DNA from: Polyangiaceae bacterium
GTDB taxonomy: Bacteria; Myxococcota_A; Polyangia; Polyangiales; Polyangiaceae
Assembly (NCBI GenBank): GCA_025937835.1
Contig: JAICQO010000055.1
Coordinates: forward strand, 1 to 45,119
DNA length: 45,119 nt
Reading direction: 5' to 3'
Below, piece by piece: positions 15,917 to 28,600 of this stretch. The first letter of the stretch is position 1, and each line of letters opens with the position of its first letter. The notes below the pieces were generated by a model. It was not told where the DNA came from, did not search any database, and saw only the letters and a program-made list of their open reading frames with translations. A program made the translations under genes and the position numbers.

Positions 15917-17259
15917 TCGCCCGCTGGTTCGCCCTCGCGTCGGGTTCGCTGCTTGTCGGCTGTTCCTGGGGCCGCTTCGACGACGTCACCGCGGATGCGC
16001 CGGTCGTGATCTTGGACAAGCCGAGCGGGGTGGGCGCGGGCTTCGGGAGCGCGATGACGGCGCTCAGCCACGACGACCGCGGCCTCTTGCTAGTGCACGG
16101 CACGCCCGGCCATTCCAAGGCGGCGCTGTTCGACGTGGGCACGGGCAGCTCCCCGCTCGAGGACGCCTTGAGCGACAACTTTTGCACGAGCGAGACCGGC
16201 GGCTGTTTCCTCGGTTCGAGCAGCGCGGCGATCCCGCTCGGCGTCGGCCCGAGCGGCAAAGAGGTACTGAACTGCTACGCGCTCGGTCTGGGCGAGAAGC
16301 TCGATAACCAGGCGGGCATCCTGATCGAGTGCGAGGACAAGACGGTCTTCACGATCGACGTGACTCCGATGCTGCGGAGCGAGATCCAAGAAGGCCTCCA
16401 GAACGCCCTGCCCGAGATCGTGGCGCTTTCTTCGGACGAGCGCGAGGAACCGGCCCTCGTAGCGGGCTTCGATACGTTTGCAACGGCGCTCTACTATCCG
16501 AAGATCGACGCGGGCTTCGTCGAGCTCGACGCGCCGCAGACCAAGGGCCCCGGCTTCGGCCGCACCGTCAACGTGACGCGGGTGGCGGATCGGAACCTGG
16601 TGGCGGTCGGCGCTCCGGAGCAGAATTCGATCCACCTCTTTTCGGTGGAAGACGGCGACGCCCCCGTGCCGGCCTACCTGGGCTGCGTTCGCGGGGACGA
16701 CGGGTTCGCGCGCACGCTCGCGTCCGGGCCGATCTTCGAGGACGTGGCCGTGCCGGTGCTCGCGGTGGCGGATCTCGAACAGGTGCTGCTGTTCGACACC
16801 GCCGAGCTGCTCGAGCTGGATGCCGGCGCCGAGTCCGAGTGCCTGTCGCTCGCCAGCTTGCCCCGCGGCGCCGAGCTCACGAGCGTGAAATGCGGGGAGA
16901 CCGGCGCCGTGCAGGGCTGCGGCTCGAGCGATTTCGGCGCCTCGCTCGCGATCGGCGACGTCGACGGCGACGGCGATGGGGAGCTCGTGGTCGGCGCGCC
17001 CGGGATGAGCGCCCGGGACGTGTCGAAGGCGGGGGCCGTCGCCTACTTCGACCTCGAAGATCCGGCCGACACGCAGATCACGGACCTCAAGTTCATCGCT
17101 TCGGCCGAGAGCGGAGACCGGCTCGGTACTTCGCTGGCCATGGCCCGCAGCGATTCGCGTCACGTGGTGGCTACCGGCATCCCCGGCAGCGGCCGCAGCG
17201 CGATCTTCTACTGCCCCTCGTTCTTGCCGGCGCGCCTCGGCGCGGGCCGTTGCGACTGA
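15913..17259 (+). CDS. Lipoprotein with FG-GAP (integrin-like beta-propeller) repeats
   Basis: A 448-residue protein starting at ATG 15913, in a 4-nt ATGA overlap with the PEGA gene stop. The lipoprotein signal [17 protein letters not shown] gives lipidated Cys17. Repeats with the FG-GAP pattern follow, clearest at ~345-365 ([18 protein letters not shown], a calcium-binding-loop type motif), and also GFGRTVNV...[18 protein letters not shown] seven-bladed propeller on the cell surface is the likely fold. Paired Cys suggest disulfides. It is part of a tight envelope-protein operon with the following sigma-54 activator, 7 nt downstream. Confidence 0.78.
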   Translation: MIARWFALASGSLLVGCSWGRFDDVTADAPVVILDKPSGVGAGFGSAMTALSHDDRGLLLVHGTPGHSKAALFDVGTGSSPLEDALSDNFCTSETGGCFLGSSSAAIPLGVGPSGKEVLNCYALGLGEKLDNQAGILIECEDKTVFTIDVTPMLRSEIQEGLQNALPEIVALSSDEREEPALVAGFDTFATALYYPKIDAGFVELDAPQTKGPGFGRTVNVTRVADRNLVAVGAPEQNSIHLFSVEDGDAPVPAYLGCVRGDDGFARTLASGPIFEDVAVPVLAVADLEQVLLFDTAELLELDAGAESECLSLASLPRGAELTSVKCGETGAVQGCGSSDFGASLAIGDVDGDGDGELVVGAPGMSARDVSKAGAVAYFDLEDPADTQITDLKFIASAESGDRLGTSLAMARSDSRHVVATGIPGSGRSAIFYCPSFLPARLGAGRCD

Positions 17260-17266
17260 GTCGGGA

Positions 17267-18693
<1,427 letters not shown>

Positions 18694-18697
<4 letters not shown>

Positions 18698-19893
18698 AGC
18701 ACGCCCTTCTGGCCGTCGTCCCGCTGCTCTTCGGCTGCGGAAATCGGACGGCGGGGCCTGCGCCCTCCGCCTCGACGTCGGCGTCCGCGTCCGCGTCGAG
18801 CGCCGTCCCGGAGCTCGGCTCCGGATCGATTGGACCGCCCGCGGCGGCCCCGGCCCCCCGCCAAGGCATGGCCTACATTCCCGACGGCGCGCTGGTCGCG
18901 GGCACGCCGCCGAACCGCCTGCCGCGCGTGGCCGACGCCGAGATGCAGGGCGAACAGGTGGTCCTGCACGGCTTCTACATCGATCTGTTTCCGTACCCGA
19001 ACGAAGAAGGCGCGATCCCCCTCACCAACGTGAGCCGCGAGCAGGCCGAGGTGTTGTGCACCGAGCGCGGCAAGCGCTTGTGCACCGAGCTCGAGTGGGA
19101 GCGGGCCTGCAAGGGTCCCGAGAACCACGTCTACGAGTACGGCGACCAGTATCGCTCCGAGCCGTGCGGGACCGGCGTGGAGCCGGGCCTGCGCCCGACC
19201 GGGCTACGCATGGGGTGCCGCAGCGATTTTGGCGTCCGCGATCTGCACGGCGGCGTCTTCGAGTGGACGGCCAGCAAGTGGAACCGCGGCTCGACCGGCG
19301 AGCTCTACACCGTGCGCGGCGGTAACGGCACCGCGGGCGAGGTGATGGGCCGCTGCGCGAACGGTCGCGCTTTCGAGGCCTCGACCCGCTCCGGATCGAT
19401 CGGGCTGCGCTGCTGCGCGGGCCCGAAGAACACGGCCGAGGTCACGCTCGCGGTCGGCAAGGTGCGGCACCTGGAGCCCGTCGGTCGCGTCGACAAGAAG
19501 CTCGAAGCGCGCCTGCGCCCGCTCTTGCCGGATGAAGTGAAGGCGGCGCTCGGAAAAAACAAGAAGCCGCGCTTCGACCGCGCCTGGATCTGGCGCCCCG
19601 TCGTCAACGACGCGATTTACGTGGTGGCGCTGTGCACGGGGATGCCGAAGCGCCCTGCTTGCGGGCTGATGCTCGCGCGCGACGAGCTCGAGCGCACGAG
19701 CTTCGTCGCCTGGGCCAGCAGCGGGCGCTCGTATCCGAAGCTCGAGATGGAATACGATCCGCGCGATCTGTATTTGTTCGGCGCCGACGTGGACGGCAAG
19801 TACCGCCGCGTGATCGCCTACGCCTACGGGCGCGTGAACGTGCTCCCCGAAGAGCGGCGTGCGCGGCCGAAGAAGAAGAAAAACAAGAAATAA
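18694..19893 (+). CDS. Lipoprotein with SUMF1/formylglycine-generating-enzyme-like domain
   Basis: A 399-residue protein. GTG 18694 overlaps the regulator's stop by 4 nt. The signal [15 protein letters not shown] gives a lipobox Cys at 15. A Ser/Ala linker leads to a SUMF1-type fold from ~55 to 250, with [45 protein letters not shown] and [10 protein letters not shown]. These are the hallmarks of the family, but many members bind ligands and are not formylglycine-generating enzymes; I see no sulfatase nearby. A C-terminal region (~250-385) of unknown fold ends in a poly-Lys tail. It is unusually Cys-rich for the fold. Confidence 0.82.
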
Positions 19894-19911
19894 GCTCCGC
19901 GCCGAGGTCGT

Positions 19912-20349
19912 TCAGAAGACCTGGATCCGTCCGTGACACTCGTCTTCGAGTCTCCGCGAGGCGATGCGCTCCTTGCGGGAGGCCGCGTCGAGCTCCTTCC
20001 GTGCGGTCGTCTCGCGTGCCGCGTCGCCCGAGGCCAGGGCTTCGGCATAGTTCTGAACGAACGGGCCGATGGCATCGACGCTGCGGGCGTACTCCTCGAC
20101 GGAGCGCCGGAGCTCGCTCGCTCGGGAAGCGCGGCGGAGCTGGTCGGCGACTCGCCGGTACAGCGGCACGGATTTGCGGTACGCGGCGGGCGTCCTCGGC
20201 GCGGTCGCCTGGTCGATCCGAAGGCGCCCCGCCTCCACGATCTCGGAGAGCTCTCGGCATTCGCGGGTCATGCGGAAGCGGCCACAGCCCGAGGAGCACA
20301 CCACCACCGCGAGGAGCGCGAGCGAACGCCAGAGCACGGGCCGACGCAT
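19912..20349 (-). CDS. Helical lipoprotein, unknown function
   Basis: A 145-residue protein. MRRPVLWRSLALLAVVVC plus SSGC forms a lipoprotein signal with lipidated Cys22. The mature part is highly charged and almost entirely helical (RKSVPLYRRVADQLRRASR, ARETTARKELDAASRKERIA), probably a coiled coil. It is convergent with the SUMF1-like gene (18 nt apart) and divergent from the Clp gene (109 nt). No family recognised. Confidence 0.7.
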   Translation of the reverse strand: MRRPVLWRSLALLAVVVCSSGCGRFRMTRECRELSEIVEAGRLRIDQATAPRTPAAYRKSVPLYRRVADQLRRASRASELRRSVEEYARSVDAIGPFVQNYAEALASGDAARETTARKELDAASRKERIASRRLEDECHGRIQVF

Positions 20350-20458
20350 ACCACGGCACGCGAAAACCTCGTCATCCCGGCCCTGCCCGCTCGGCCGGGC
20401 CGCCGGGTGCGACCGTGAAGTTGCCCAATTTCGCCCGTCCGGGCGATGGGTGCGAGGG

Positions 20459-23005
20459 ATGAAATCAGGACGCGTCGAGCCCGAGCTCCATGGTCTCAAG
20501 TTGATCGCGGAGGAGCTCTCCACGGCGCGGCGCGTGGGAACGAGCAGCGCGCACCTGCTGGCCGCCGTGGCGCGCGGAACGACCCCAGCGGCCGAGCTGT
20601 TGGCCGAGCGGCGGCTGACCGCGCAGACCGTGCTGGGCGCGTCCGCTGAGGTCGCCGAAGAGCTGGCCGAACCGGTGCGCAGCCTGCTTCATCGCGCCCA
20701 CGAGCTCGCGGTGCGCATGGGTCAGACCAGGGCCTCTGACGCCCACGTCTTGGTGGCGATCCTGAACGAGCCGCGCAGCGCCGCGCGCCGGGTGGTCGAG
20801 CGCCTGGGCATCGACGTCGGCCGCCTGCGCACGGCAGCCCTGCAGCTCGCCCTCGGCGTGGTGCGCGCGCGCCGCTCTCCGGGTCGGACCCAGGCCGTGC
20901 CTGCGCGCCGCACGCCGGCCGAGCTTCGCCGCGTCGCGGCCGAGGCGCCGCGCGCCAAGGCCGAGCCCGTGCGGACGATGCCCGAGTCCGCGCGCCGGCC
21001 GAGCCGCGCCGTCAGCGTCCCGATCATCCCGCAGATCCCGCCGCGCCCCGCGCCGCGCCCGCCCGAGCCGGAGAGCGCCGAGGCCGCGCCCCGCGCCGAA
21101 ACCCCGGCGCCGCGCGAGACAGCCGGGACCGAGGCACGCGAGCGCCCGTCCGTGCCGGCCCCCGTGCGCGAGCCGCTGCCGCGGGGTGTGTCGCGGTTCG
21201 AGCTCGACCCGCAGCGTTTTCCGACGTTGTGCGCGCTCGGCCGCAACCTGACCCTGGCCGCGGCGCGCCGCGAGCTCGATCCGGTCGTGGTCCGGGAAGC
21301 CACCGTGGAGATGGTGCTCGATGTCCTCGCCAAGCGCGAGGGCAACAATCCCTGTCTGATCGGCGCGGCGGGCGTCGGCAAGACCAGCGTCGCCCGCGGA
21401 GTCGCGCAGCGCATCGCCGCTGCTCCGGAGTCGGCCGGTCACGACGAGCGGATCGTGCTCGAGATCCAGGTCGGCGATCTGCTGCAGGGGACGGGGGTGC
21501 GCGGTGCGCTGGCAGGACGCCTGGCGGCGCTGCGCCGGGAGCTTGCGGCGCTCGACGGCCGTGTGGTGCTCTTCTTCGACGAGATCCACCAGCTGTTCAC
21601 CGACGCGGCGGAGGAGATTGCTTCCGAGCTCAAGCTGTTGCTCGCGCGTGGCGAGCTGCCGTGCATCGGCGCGACGACCACCGAGGAGTACCGGCGCTCG
21701 ATCGGCGCGGACGCCGCGCTGTCGCGGCGTTTTTCGACGATCGAGGTCGAAGAGCCGAGCCGCGAACAGGCGTACCTCGTGCTCGACGCGCTGCGCCCCA
21801 AGCTCGAAGCACACCACGGTGTGCGCTACGAGAGCGAGGCGCTCGCGCTCGGCATCGGCTGGTCCGTGCGTTATCTGCCGGGCCGCGCGCTGCCCGACAA
21901 GGCGATCTCGATCCTGGATCTGGCCGGGGCGCGGGTGCGGCGCCGCTCCAGGCAGCGCGTCGATGCCGAGGCGGTGGCCGAGGTCGTCGCGGAGCTCGCC
22001 GACGTGCCGCTCGAACGCCTGCTCGAGACGGACGCGTCGAGCTTCCTCAAGCTGGAGGATGCGCTTGCGGAGCGCGTGGTAGGCCATGCCCGATCGATCA
22101 CCAAGATTGCGCGGATCCTGCGCCGCAACGCCGCGGGCCTGTCCGGCCGCCGGCCGATCGGCACGTTTCTGTTGCTCGGACCGACCGGCGTCGGCAAGAC
22201 CGAGAGCGCCAAGGCCATCGCCGAGGTGCTGTTCCACAGCGACACGGCCATGACTCGCATCGACCTCTCGGAGTACGGCGAGGCCCACTCCGTGGCGCGT
22301 TTGATCGGTGCGCCTCCCGGGTACGTCGGTCACGACGCGGGCGGCCAGCTCACCGAGGCGGTGCGGCGCCGTCCCTATCAGGTCGTACTGCTCGACGAGC
22401 TCGAGAAAGCCCATCCGGACGTGCTGAATGCGTTCCTGGGTGTCTTCGACGAAGGCCGGCTCACCGACGGTCGCGGTAGAACCGTCGATTTTACCAACAC
22501 CGTGATCCTGCTCACGTCCAACATCGGCGCCGACGAGGCCACGACCACGCGGCGTCGTGTCGGCTTCGCGGAGGTCTCGGCAGAATCGCTGGCAGACGAT
22601 CTGGAAGCGCGGTTCATCGCGCGCGCCCGCTCGACCCTCGCCCCCGAACTCTACAACCGCTTCGACGAAGTGCTGGTCTACGAGCCGCTCGAGAAGAACG
22701 AGGTCAGCGAGATCGCACGGCGGCTCCTGCTCGGTATTGGCCGCACCCTCCACGAGCAGCGCGGCGTGCGGCTCGAGCTCGGACCGGACGTGGTCGAGTT
22801 CTTGATCGAGCACGGCGGCTACGAGCCGGCCCTCGGGGCGCGCCCGCTGAAGCGAACCCTGGCCCGCCTGGTCGAAGCTCCGCTCGCGGAGAAGATCCTC
22901 GAAGGGGAGCTCGAACGCGGCTCGACGCTGCTGCTCGACGTGGTAGGCGACGCGCTCGAGCTCGATGTCGTCTCGCCCGCGCTCGACCACGACGCCGCGG
23001 AATAA
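20459..23005 (+). CDS. Clp/Hsp100 AAA+ unfoldase with two ATPase domains
   Basis: An 848-residue ClpA/ClpC-type unfoldase. A double-repeat Clp N domain covers residues ~8-140 (HGLKLIAEELSTARRVGTSS; HELAVRMGQTRASDAHVLVAI). A ~100-residue Pro/Arg/Ala linker leads to D1, with Walker A GAAGVGKTS (Lys308) and Walker B VVLFFDEIHQ. D2 has Walker A GPTGVGKTE (Lys580) and Walker B VVLLDELEKAH. There is no ClpB-type coiled-coil M domain. A VGF tripeptide in the D2 loop (RRRVGFAEV) could dock ClpP. The ATG at 20459 lacks a well-spaced ribosome site, so the start is tentative. No clpP or clpS neighbour is visible; the long linker is unusual. Confidence 0.9.
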   Translation: MKSGRVEPELHGLKLIAEELSTARRVGTSSAHLLAAVARGTTPAAELLAERRLTAQTVLGASAEVAEELAEPVRSLLHRAHELAVRMGQTRASDAHVLVAILNEPRSAARRVVERLGIDVGRLRTAALQLALGVVRARRSPGRTQAVPARRTPAELRRVAAEAPRAKAEPVRTMPESARRPSRAVSVPIIPQIPPRPAPRPPEPESAEAAPRAETPAPRETAGTEARERPSVPAPVREPLPRGVSRFELDPQRFPTLCALGRNLTLAAARRELDPVVVREATVEMVLDVLAKREGNNPCLIGAAGVGKTSVARGVAQRIAAAPESAGHDERIVLEIQVGDLLQGTGVRGALAGRLAALRRELAALDGRVVLFFDEIHQLFTDAAEEIASELKLLLARGELPCIGATTTEEYRRSIGADAALSRRFSTIEVEEPSREQAYLVLDALRPKLEAHHGVRYESEALALGIGWSVRYLPGRALPDKAISILDLAGARVRRRSRQRVDAEAVAEVVAELADVPLERLLETDASSFLKLEDALAERVVGHARSITKIARILRRNAAGLSGRRPIGTFLLLGPTGVGKTESAKAIAEVLFHSDTAMTRIDLSEYGEAHSVARLIGAPPGYVGHDAGGQLTEAVRRRPYQVVLLDELEKAHPDVLNAFLGVFDEGRLTDGRGRTVDFTNTVILLTSNIGADEATTTRRRVGFAEVSAESLADDLEARFIARARSTLAPELYNRFDEVLVYEPLEKNEVSEIARRLLLGIGRTLHEQRGVRLELGPDVVEFLIEHGGYEPALGARPLKRTLARLVEAPLAEKILEGELERGSTLLLDVVGDALELDVVSPALDHDAAE

Positions 23006-23066
23006 GTCCGTGACAGAATTGCCCGGCCCGGAGTCCGACGGGTCGGCGATGACTCGGGGACCGGGG

Positions 23067-23103
23067 AAAGGCTCCCCAGCCGTCGGGCGAATTCGGAGCC
23101 TTT
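23067..23103 (+). terminator. Possible terminator hairpin after the Clp gene
   Basis: Perfect 9-bp inverted repeat AAAGGCTCC (23067-23075) and GGAGCCTTT (23095-23103) with a 19-nt loop, 60 nt past the Clp stop. No strong T-run follows, so termination is not certain. The rest of the 23006-23266 gap holds no gene I can support. Confidence 0.4.
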
Positions 23104-23266
23104 ACACGACGTTCGACGGCAAGACGGACTCAGTGGGGCGGCGTGGCGTGACATTTGGCCTCGCAAGTCGCCCAGGTGTGACAAAGTGCATCGTCTCCGG
23201 CCTCAAAAACACCGATTTTGCCTCGGGTTTTTAAAGGCACGGGAAGTGCAATCCAGCCGCGGCAAC

Positions 23267-24679
<1,413 letters not shown>

Positions 24680-24693
24680 GCGTGCTGCCGCTA

Positions 24694-24729
24694 GCGTGAG
24701 CCTTCGCACTCCGGTGCGTAGGTTCACGC
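24694..24729. terminator. Hairpin between convergent genes, possible bidirectional terminator
   Basis: A 16-bp stem (GCGTGAGCCTTCGCAC with GTGCGTAGGTTCACGC) closed by a TCCG loop, with one G-T wobble and one mismatch. It lies exactly in the 63-nt gap between the convergent activator and receiver genes. No T-run follows on either strand. Confidence 0.5.
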
Positions 24730-24742
24730 TGCGCGAGCGTGC

Positions 24743-25132
24743 TCAGCTTCCGCGGGCGAGCACTGCTTGCAGCGTGTCGGGCAAGATCGGCTTGACCAAG
24801 AAATCGTCGAAGCCGGCGGCGCGGGCGGTTTCCCGAGTCCGCAGATCGCTGTAGCCGGTCAGCGCGACGAGGTGCACGCCTCGACCAGCCGGATCCGCGC
24901 GCAGTAGCTGCGCCACCTCGCAGCCGTCCACGTCGGGGAGGCCGATGTCGATCAGGGCGATCGTCGGCTGGGCCTGCTTCAGATGCAGCAGCGCCTCGAC
25001 GGAGTTGGCGGCGCCGACCGCGCGATGCCCGAGCATCGAGACGAGTTCGCTCAACATGTCGCGCGAGTCGTCGTCGTCTTCGACGATCAAAACGCACTCG
25101 CAGGCTGACGGGGTCGGTTGCTCGGCGGGCAT
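24743..25132 (-). CDS. Single-domain response regulator (receiver only)
   Basis: A 129-residue stand-alone receiver. It has the acidic cluster in LIVEDDDDSR, phosphoacceptor Asp62 (LIDIGLPDVDG), the switch residue in ALTGYSD and Lys114 in LVKPI, all intact. There is no output domain. The sequence type resembles receivers attached to hybrid histidine kinases, such as the one at 37974-39620, so it may be a phosphorelay intermediate or a diguanylate/kinase partner regulator. It starts at ATG 25132; the upstream open frame to 25348 lacks a better start. It is divergent from the zinc-ribbon gene. Confidence 0.88.
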   Translation of the reverse strand: MPAEQPTPSACECVLIVEDDDDSRDMLSELVSMLGHRAVGAANSVEALLHLKQAQPTIALIDIGLPDVDGCEVAQLLRADPAGRGVHLVALTGYSDLRTRETARAAGFDDFLVKPILPDTLQAVLARGS

Positions 25133-25301
25133 GGGCAAACGCCGCGACTCTAACCCAAGCCCGGCCGCCAGGCGACGACTCCGTGCATTTCCGCAGCGGG
25201 GCGTGGCGAAGTGCGCGGGAGCGGGGGAGGCGAAATGGCTCGCTGAGACCAAAACGCCCCCGCAGGAGTCCGATTTTTCGCTGAAACCAGAAGCCGTCCG
25301 C

Positions 25302-25318
25302 TGGCATGCGGTCTGCAC
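25302..25318 (+). promoter_or_regulatory. Predicted sigma-54 (-24/-12) promoter P1
   Basis: TGGCATGCGGTCTGCAC matches the TGGCAC-N5-TTGC consensus with the required GG-N10-GC spacing. The predicted transcription start is about 25328, 19 nt before the ATG of the zinc-ribbon gene. It would drive the zinc-ribbon/glucan-synthase unit. Confidence 0.7.
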
Positions 25319-25346
25319 AGTGAGCTCCACCACAGTCGAATTCCCC

Positions 25347-25619
25347 ATGACTCGAGTGTTTCAAACCAACCCTGTCGACACCGAATGGCGAAACGTCTCT
25401 GAGCACAGCCCGTGCCCCATCTGCGGGGCATCCGAGGCGTGCCGCACGCACCCCGATGGGCATTTTGCGTGCTGCGCGCAGAAGCCGTCTGAGTGGCCGA
25501 TGACCAATGGTGCCTGGCTGCATCGGATCGCGCTCGCGCAGGTGTCCGAGGTCCGGCCCAGCGCGGTGCTGGAAGAGCACGTTTCTCGGAAGAATTCGGT
25601 GTTCGGTGCGCTTCCGTGA
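25347..25619 (+). CDS. Small stand-alone zinc-ribbon protein coupled to the glucan synthase
   Basis: A 90-residue soluble protein. The central CPICGASEAC...HFACC region (Cys23, 26, 32, 42/43), followed by EWPMTNGAWLHRI, resembles the zinc ribbon found at the N-terminus of phage and plasmid primases, but no primase domain follows. Its stop TGA overlaps the GTG start of the giant glucan synthase (GTGA), and P1 lies just upstream. Both argue that it is a real gene and first in that operon. Its job is unknown: a nucleic-acid-binding regulator or a translational leader are possibilities. Alternative: a chance frame, unlikely given the spaced cysteines. Confidence 0.7.
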   Translation: MTRVFQTNPVDTEWRNVSEHSPCPICGASEACRTHPDGHFACCAQKPSEWPMTNGAWLHRIALAQVSEVRPSAVLEEHVSRKNSVFGALP

Positions 25620-28600
25620 ACTCAGGGGAACGTCGCACGCCAGTGTCGCAGAGCGACGCCGGTGCGGCGTGCCCAGGACTCGACGCGGCGCGCGACTGCG
25701 ACGAACCGCCGTGTCTCCGGGGTGAAATCCTCAGCGCCGAACGCCTCGTCGAACACGCCGTCGACGTAGCCAGAGCCCAGGGGGAACCGACGCGGCGGGG
25801 GGCTCCGCGCCTTTTGTGGCAGCGCTACGTGAGCGCTCGCAATGGCCTGCGCGACGCCTACGAGATCCTCAAGCGCGAGTATCAGAACAAACGCGACCCG
25901 TCGCCGGCCGAGGAGTGGTTGCTCGACAATTCGCACGTCGTCGAGGAGCAATTCCGCGAAATCGAAGAGGACTTGCCGCGCGGTTACCTGAAAGAGCTGC
26001 CGCGGATCGCGGCTGGGGCGATGCGGGGCTGCCCCGCGGTCTACGGGCTGTGCCTCGACTACCTGCGCCACACGGACGCGCGCGTCGACCTCGGCACTCT
26101 CTCCCGCTACGTGCTCGCCTATCAGAGCGTGCGCGTGCTCACGATCGGGGAGCTGTGGGCGGTGCCGATCATGTTGCGCCTCGGGGTGTTGCTCGGCGTG
26201 AGCGCGATCGCGGCGGCAGAGACCAGCTCGCGTGAGCGGGCGCGCGGCGAAGAATGGGCGCAAAAGCTGCTCTCGCAGGCGCGGCGTCCCGAGACGCTCG
26301 CTCTCAGCTTGCTCGAGATCGAGCGCGGCCCGCAGATCACCGCGGCGTTCCTGGTGCAGTTGATCCGGCGCCTGCGCGAGCACGACGAGGCCGCGTTGAA
26401 CCCGGCCTTCGATTGGATCGCGCACCAGTCGGCAAAGCTCGGCGCGCCGCCGGAGGAGCTGGTCCGGCGTCAGCTGCTGCGGCAGGCCGCGGACCAGGTC
26501 TCGATCGGTAACGCCGTCACCAGCATGCGCGCGATCGCCGCCTTCGACTGGCACGAGTTCTTCGAGAGAACCAGCGCCGTCGAGGGCTTGCTGCGCAAGG
26601 ACCCGAGCTCCGACTACGCCGCGACGGATCCGAAGTCGCGCGACCGCTACCGGCACACGGTCGAGGGCCTAGCTCGTCGCAGCAAGAGCAACGAACAGGG
26701 CGTGGCCCAGGCCGCGCTCGAGCTCGCGCAGCGGCACGCATCCGAGCATTCGGTCGGCGACGTCGAAGCCCACGTCGGCTACTACCTGTTGGACGAGGGC
26801 CGCCGAGAGCTCGAGCGCCGCGTCTCGTACCGGCTGCGGCTCGGGGAGCGCTTGCGGCGAGCCGTCACCGGGCATCCGAGCTCGTTCTATTTCGGAGCGC
26901 TGTGCGTCTGCTTCGCTCTGGTGTGGGGCCTCGGGTTCAGCCTGTTCGGCGGTTTCACCGGCGGGATTTGGGGCGCGCTGTTCCTCGCGCTGCTCGCGCT
27001 GCCAGCGAGCGAAGTGGCGCTCGAGCTGGTGCACGGCCTCGTGATCTCGGGGCTACGCCCTCGGCTCTTGCCGCGCTTTGCCTTCAAAGACGGCGTCCCC
27101 GAGGGGGCACGGACGCTGGTCGCAGTCCCGGCGCTGCTCGAGAACGAATTGGTCATCGACCGGCTGCTCGAAGACCTCGAGGTGCGAGCGCTCGCCAACA
27201 ACGACGAGAACCTGCATTTCGCGCTGCTCACCGATTTCGTCGACGCTGAAAGCGCGGAAACGGCAGCCGATGCGCCGCTGCTCGAGCGCGCCGAGCGCGG
27301 TATCGCGGAGCTGAACCGCCGCCACGGCGGATCCAACCGGTTCTTGCTGTTCCACCGCCGCCGGGTCGAGGCCCCGAGCGAGGGCCGCTTCATGGGCTGG
27401 GACCGAAAGCGCGGCAAGCTGGAGGAGCTGAACCGGCTCCTGCGCGGCGCGGACGACACCACGTTCGTACGGCCGGTCGCCGTGCCCGAGCTCTTGGGCT
27501 CCATCCGCTACGTGATCACGCTCGACGCGGACACCGACCTGCCGCGCGACAGCGCTCGCAAGCTCGTGGCGACGCTGTCGCACCCGTTGAATCGCGCAGA
27601 GCTCGATCCGAGCCGAAAGCGCGTGGTCCGGGGCTACGGCATCATCCAGCCGCGGATCGGGACCTTGCCGCAAAGCTCGAGGCAGTCGCGGTTCGCGGCG
27701 ATCGCGGCCGGGCCGCCCGGGATCGATCCCTACACCACGGCCGTATCGGACGTGTACCAGGACCTGTTCGGCGAGGGTTCGTTCGTGGGCAAGGGCATCT
27801 ATGACGTCGACGCGTTCGCCGCGGCGCTCGCGGGGCGCGTCCCGGAAAATCGCCTGCTCAGCCACGACCTGTTCGAAGGCCTGTTCGCGCGCTCGGCGCT
27901 GGCCACGGACATCGAGTTGCTCGACGAGCAGCCGGCGGCCTACGAGGTTCAATCCGGGCGGCAGCATCGCTGGATCCGCGGCGACTGGCAGCTCTTGCCC
28001 TGGCTACTTCCGCGAGTCCCCGCGCGAGGCGGCGGCTCGCGGGCGAACGATTTGCGGCTTCTCGACTGGTGGAAGCTGTTCGACAACCTGCGGCGCAGCT
28101 TGTTGGCGCCGGCGTTGGTGCTGCTGTGCGTACTGGGCTGGGCAGGCGGCCAGGACCGCGCGCTACTCGCCACGCTTTCGCTCGGGCTCGTACTGGTCGC
28201 GCCGATCGCGCTCCGGTTGCTGTTCCAGCTCGCGCGCGACACCCGGCAGCTTTCGCCGGCGCGCTTCGGCGCGCTGGGCGGCGACATTCGATCGAACGCG
28301 ATTCAGGCGTTTTTGGCGCTCACGGTGTTGCTCGATCAAGCGCTGGTGGCATTGGATGCGATCGCCCGCACGCTCTATCGGGTCTACTGGTCGAAGCAGA
28401 GGTTGATGCAGTGGCGCACGATGCGGCAGTCGGCGCATCTGTTCGCTCAAGGAGACGCGCCGGTTGCGCTCCGCACCTACGTCGGGGCCGCCCTGTCGGT
28501 GGCGGGGCTCGCGCTGCTCGCCGGGTTTCAGCCGGAGTCGCTGTGGTTCGCCGCACCGGTGCTGTTCTGCTGGATGTCCGCACCGCTGATGGTCGGCTAC

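Noticed and set aside
23144-23159. Sigma-54-like TGGCGTGACATTTGGC upstream of the 23267 activator
   Set aside because: The GC pair is one base too far (GG-N11-GC) and the TTGC half is poor.
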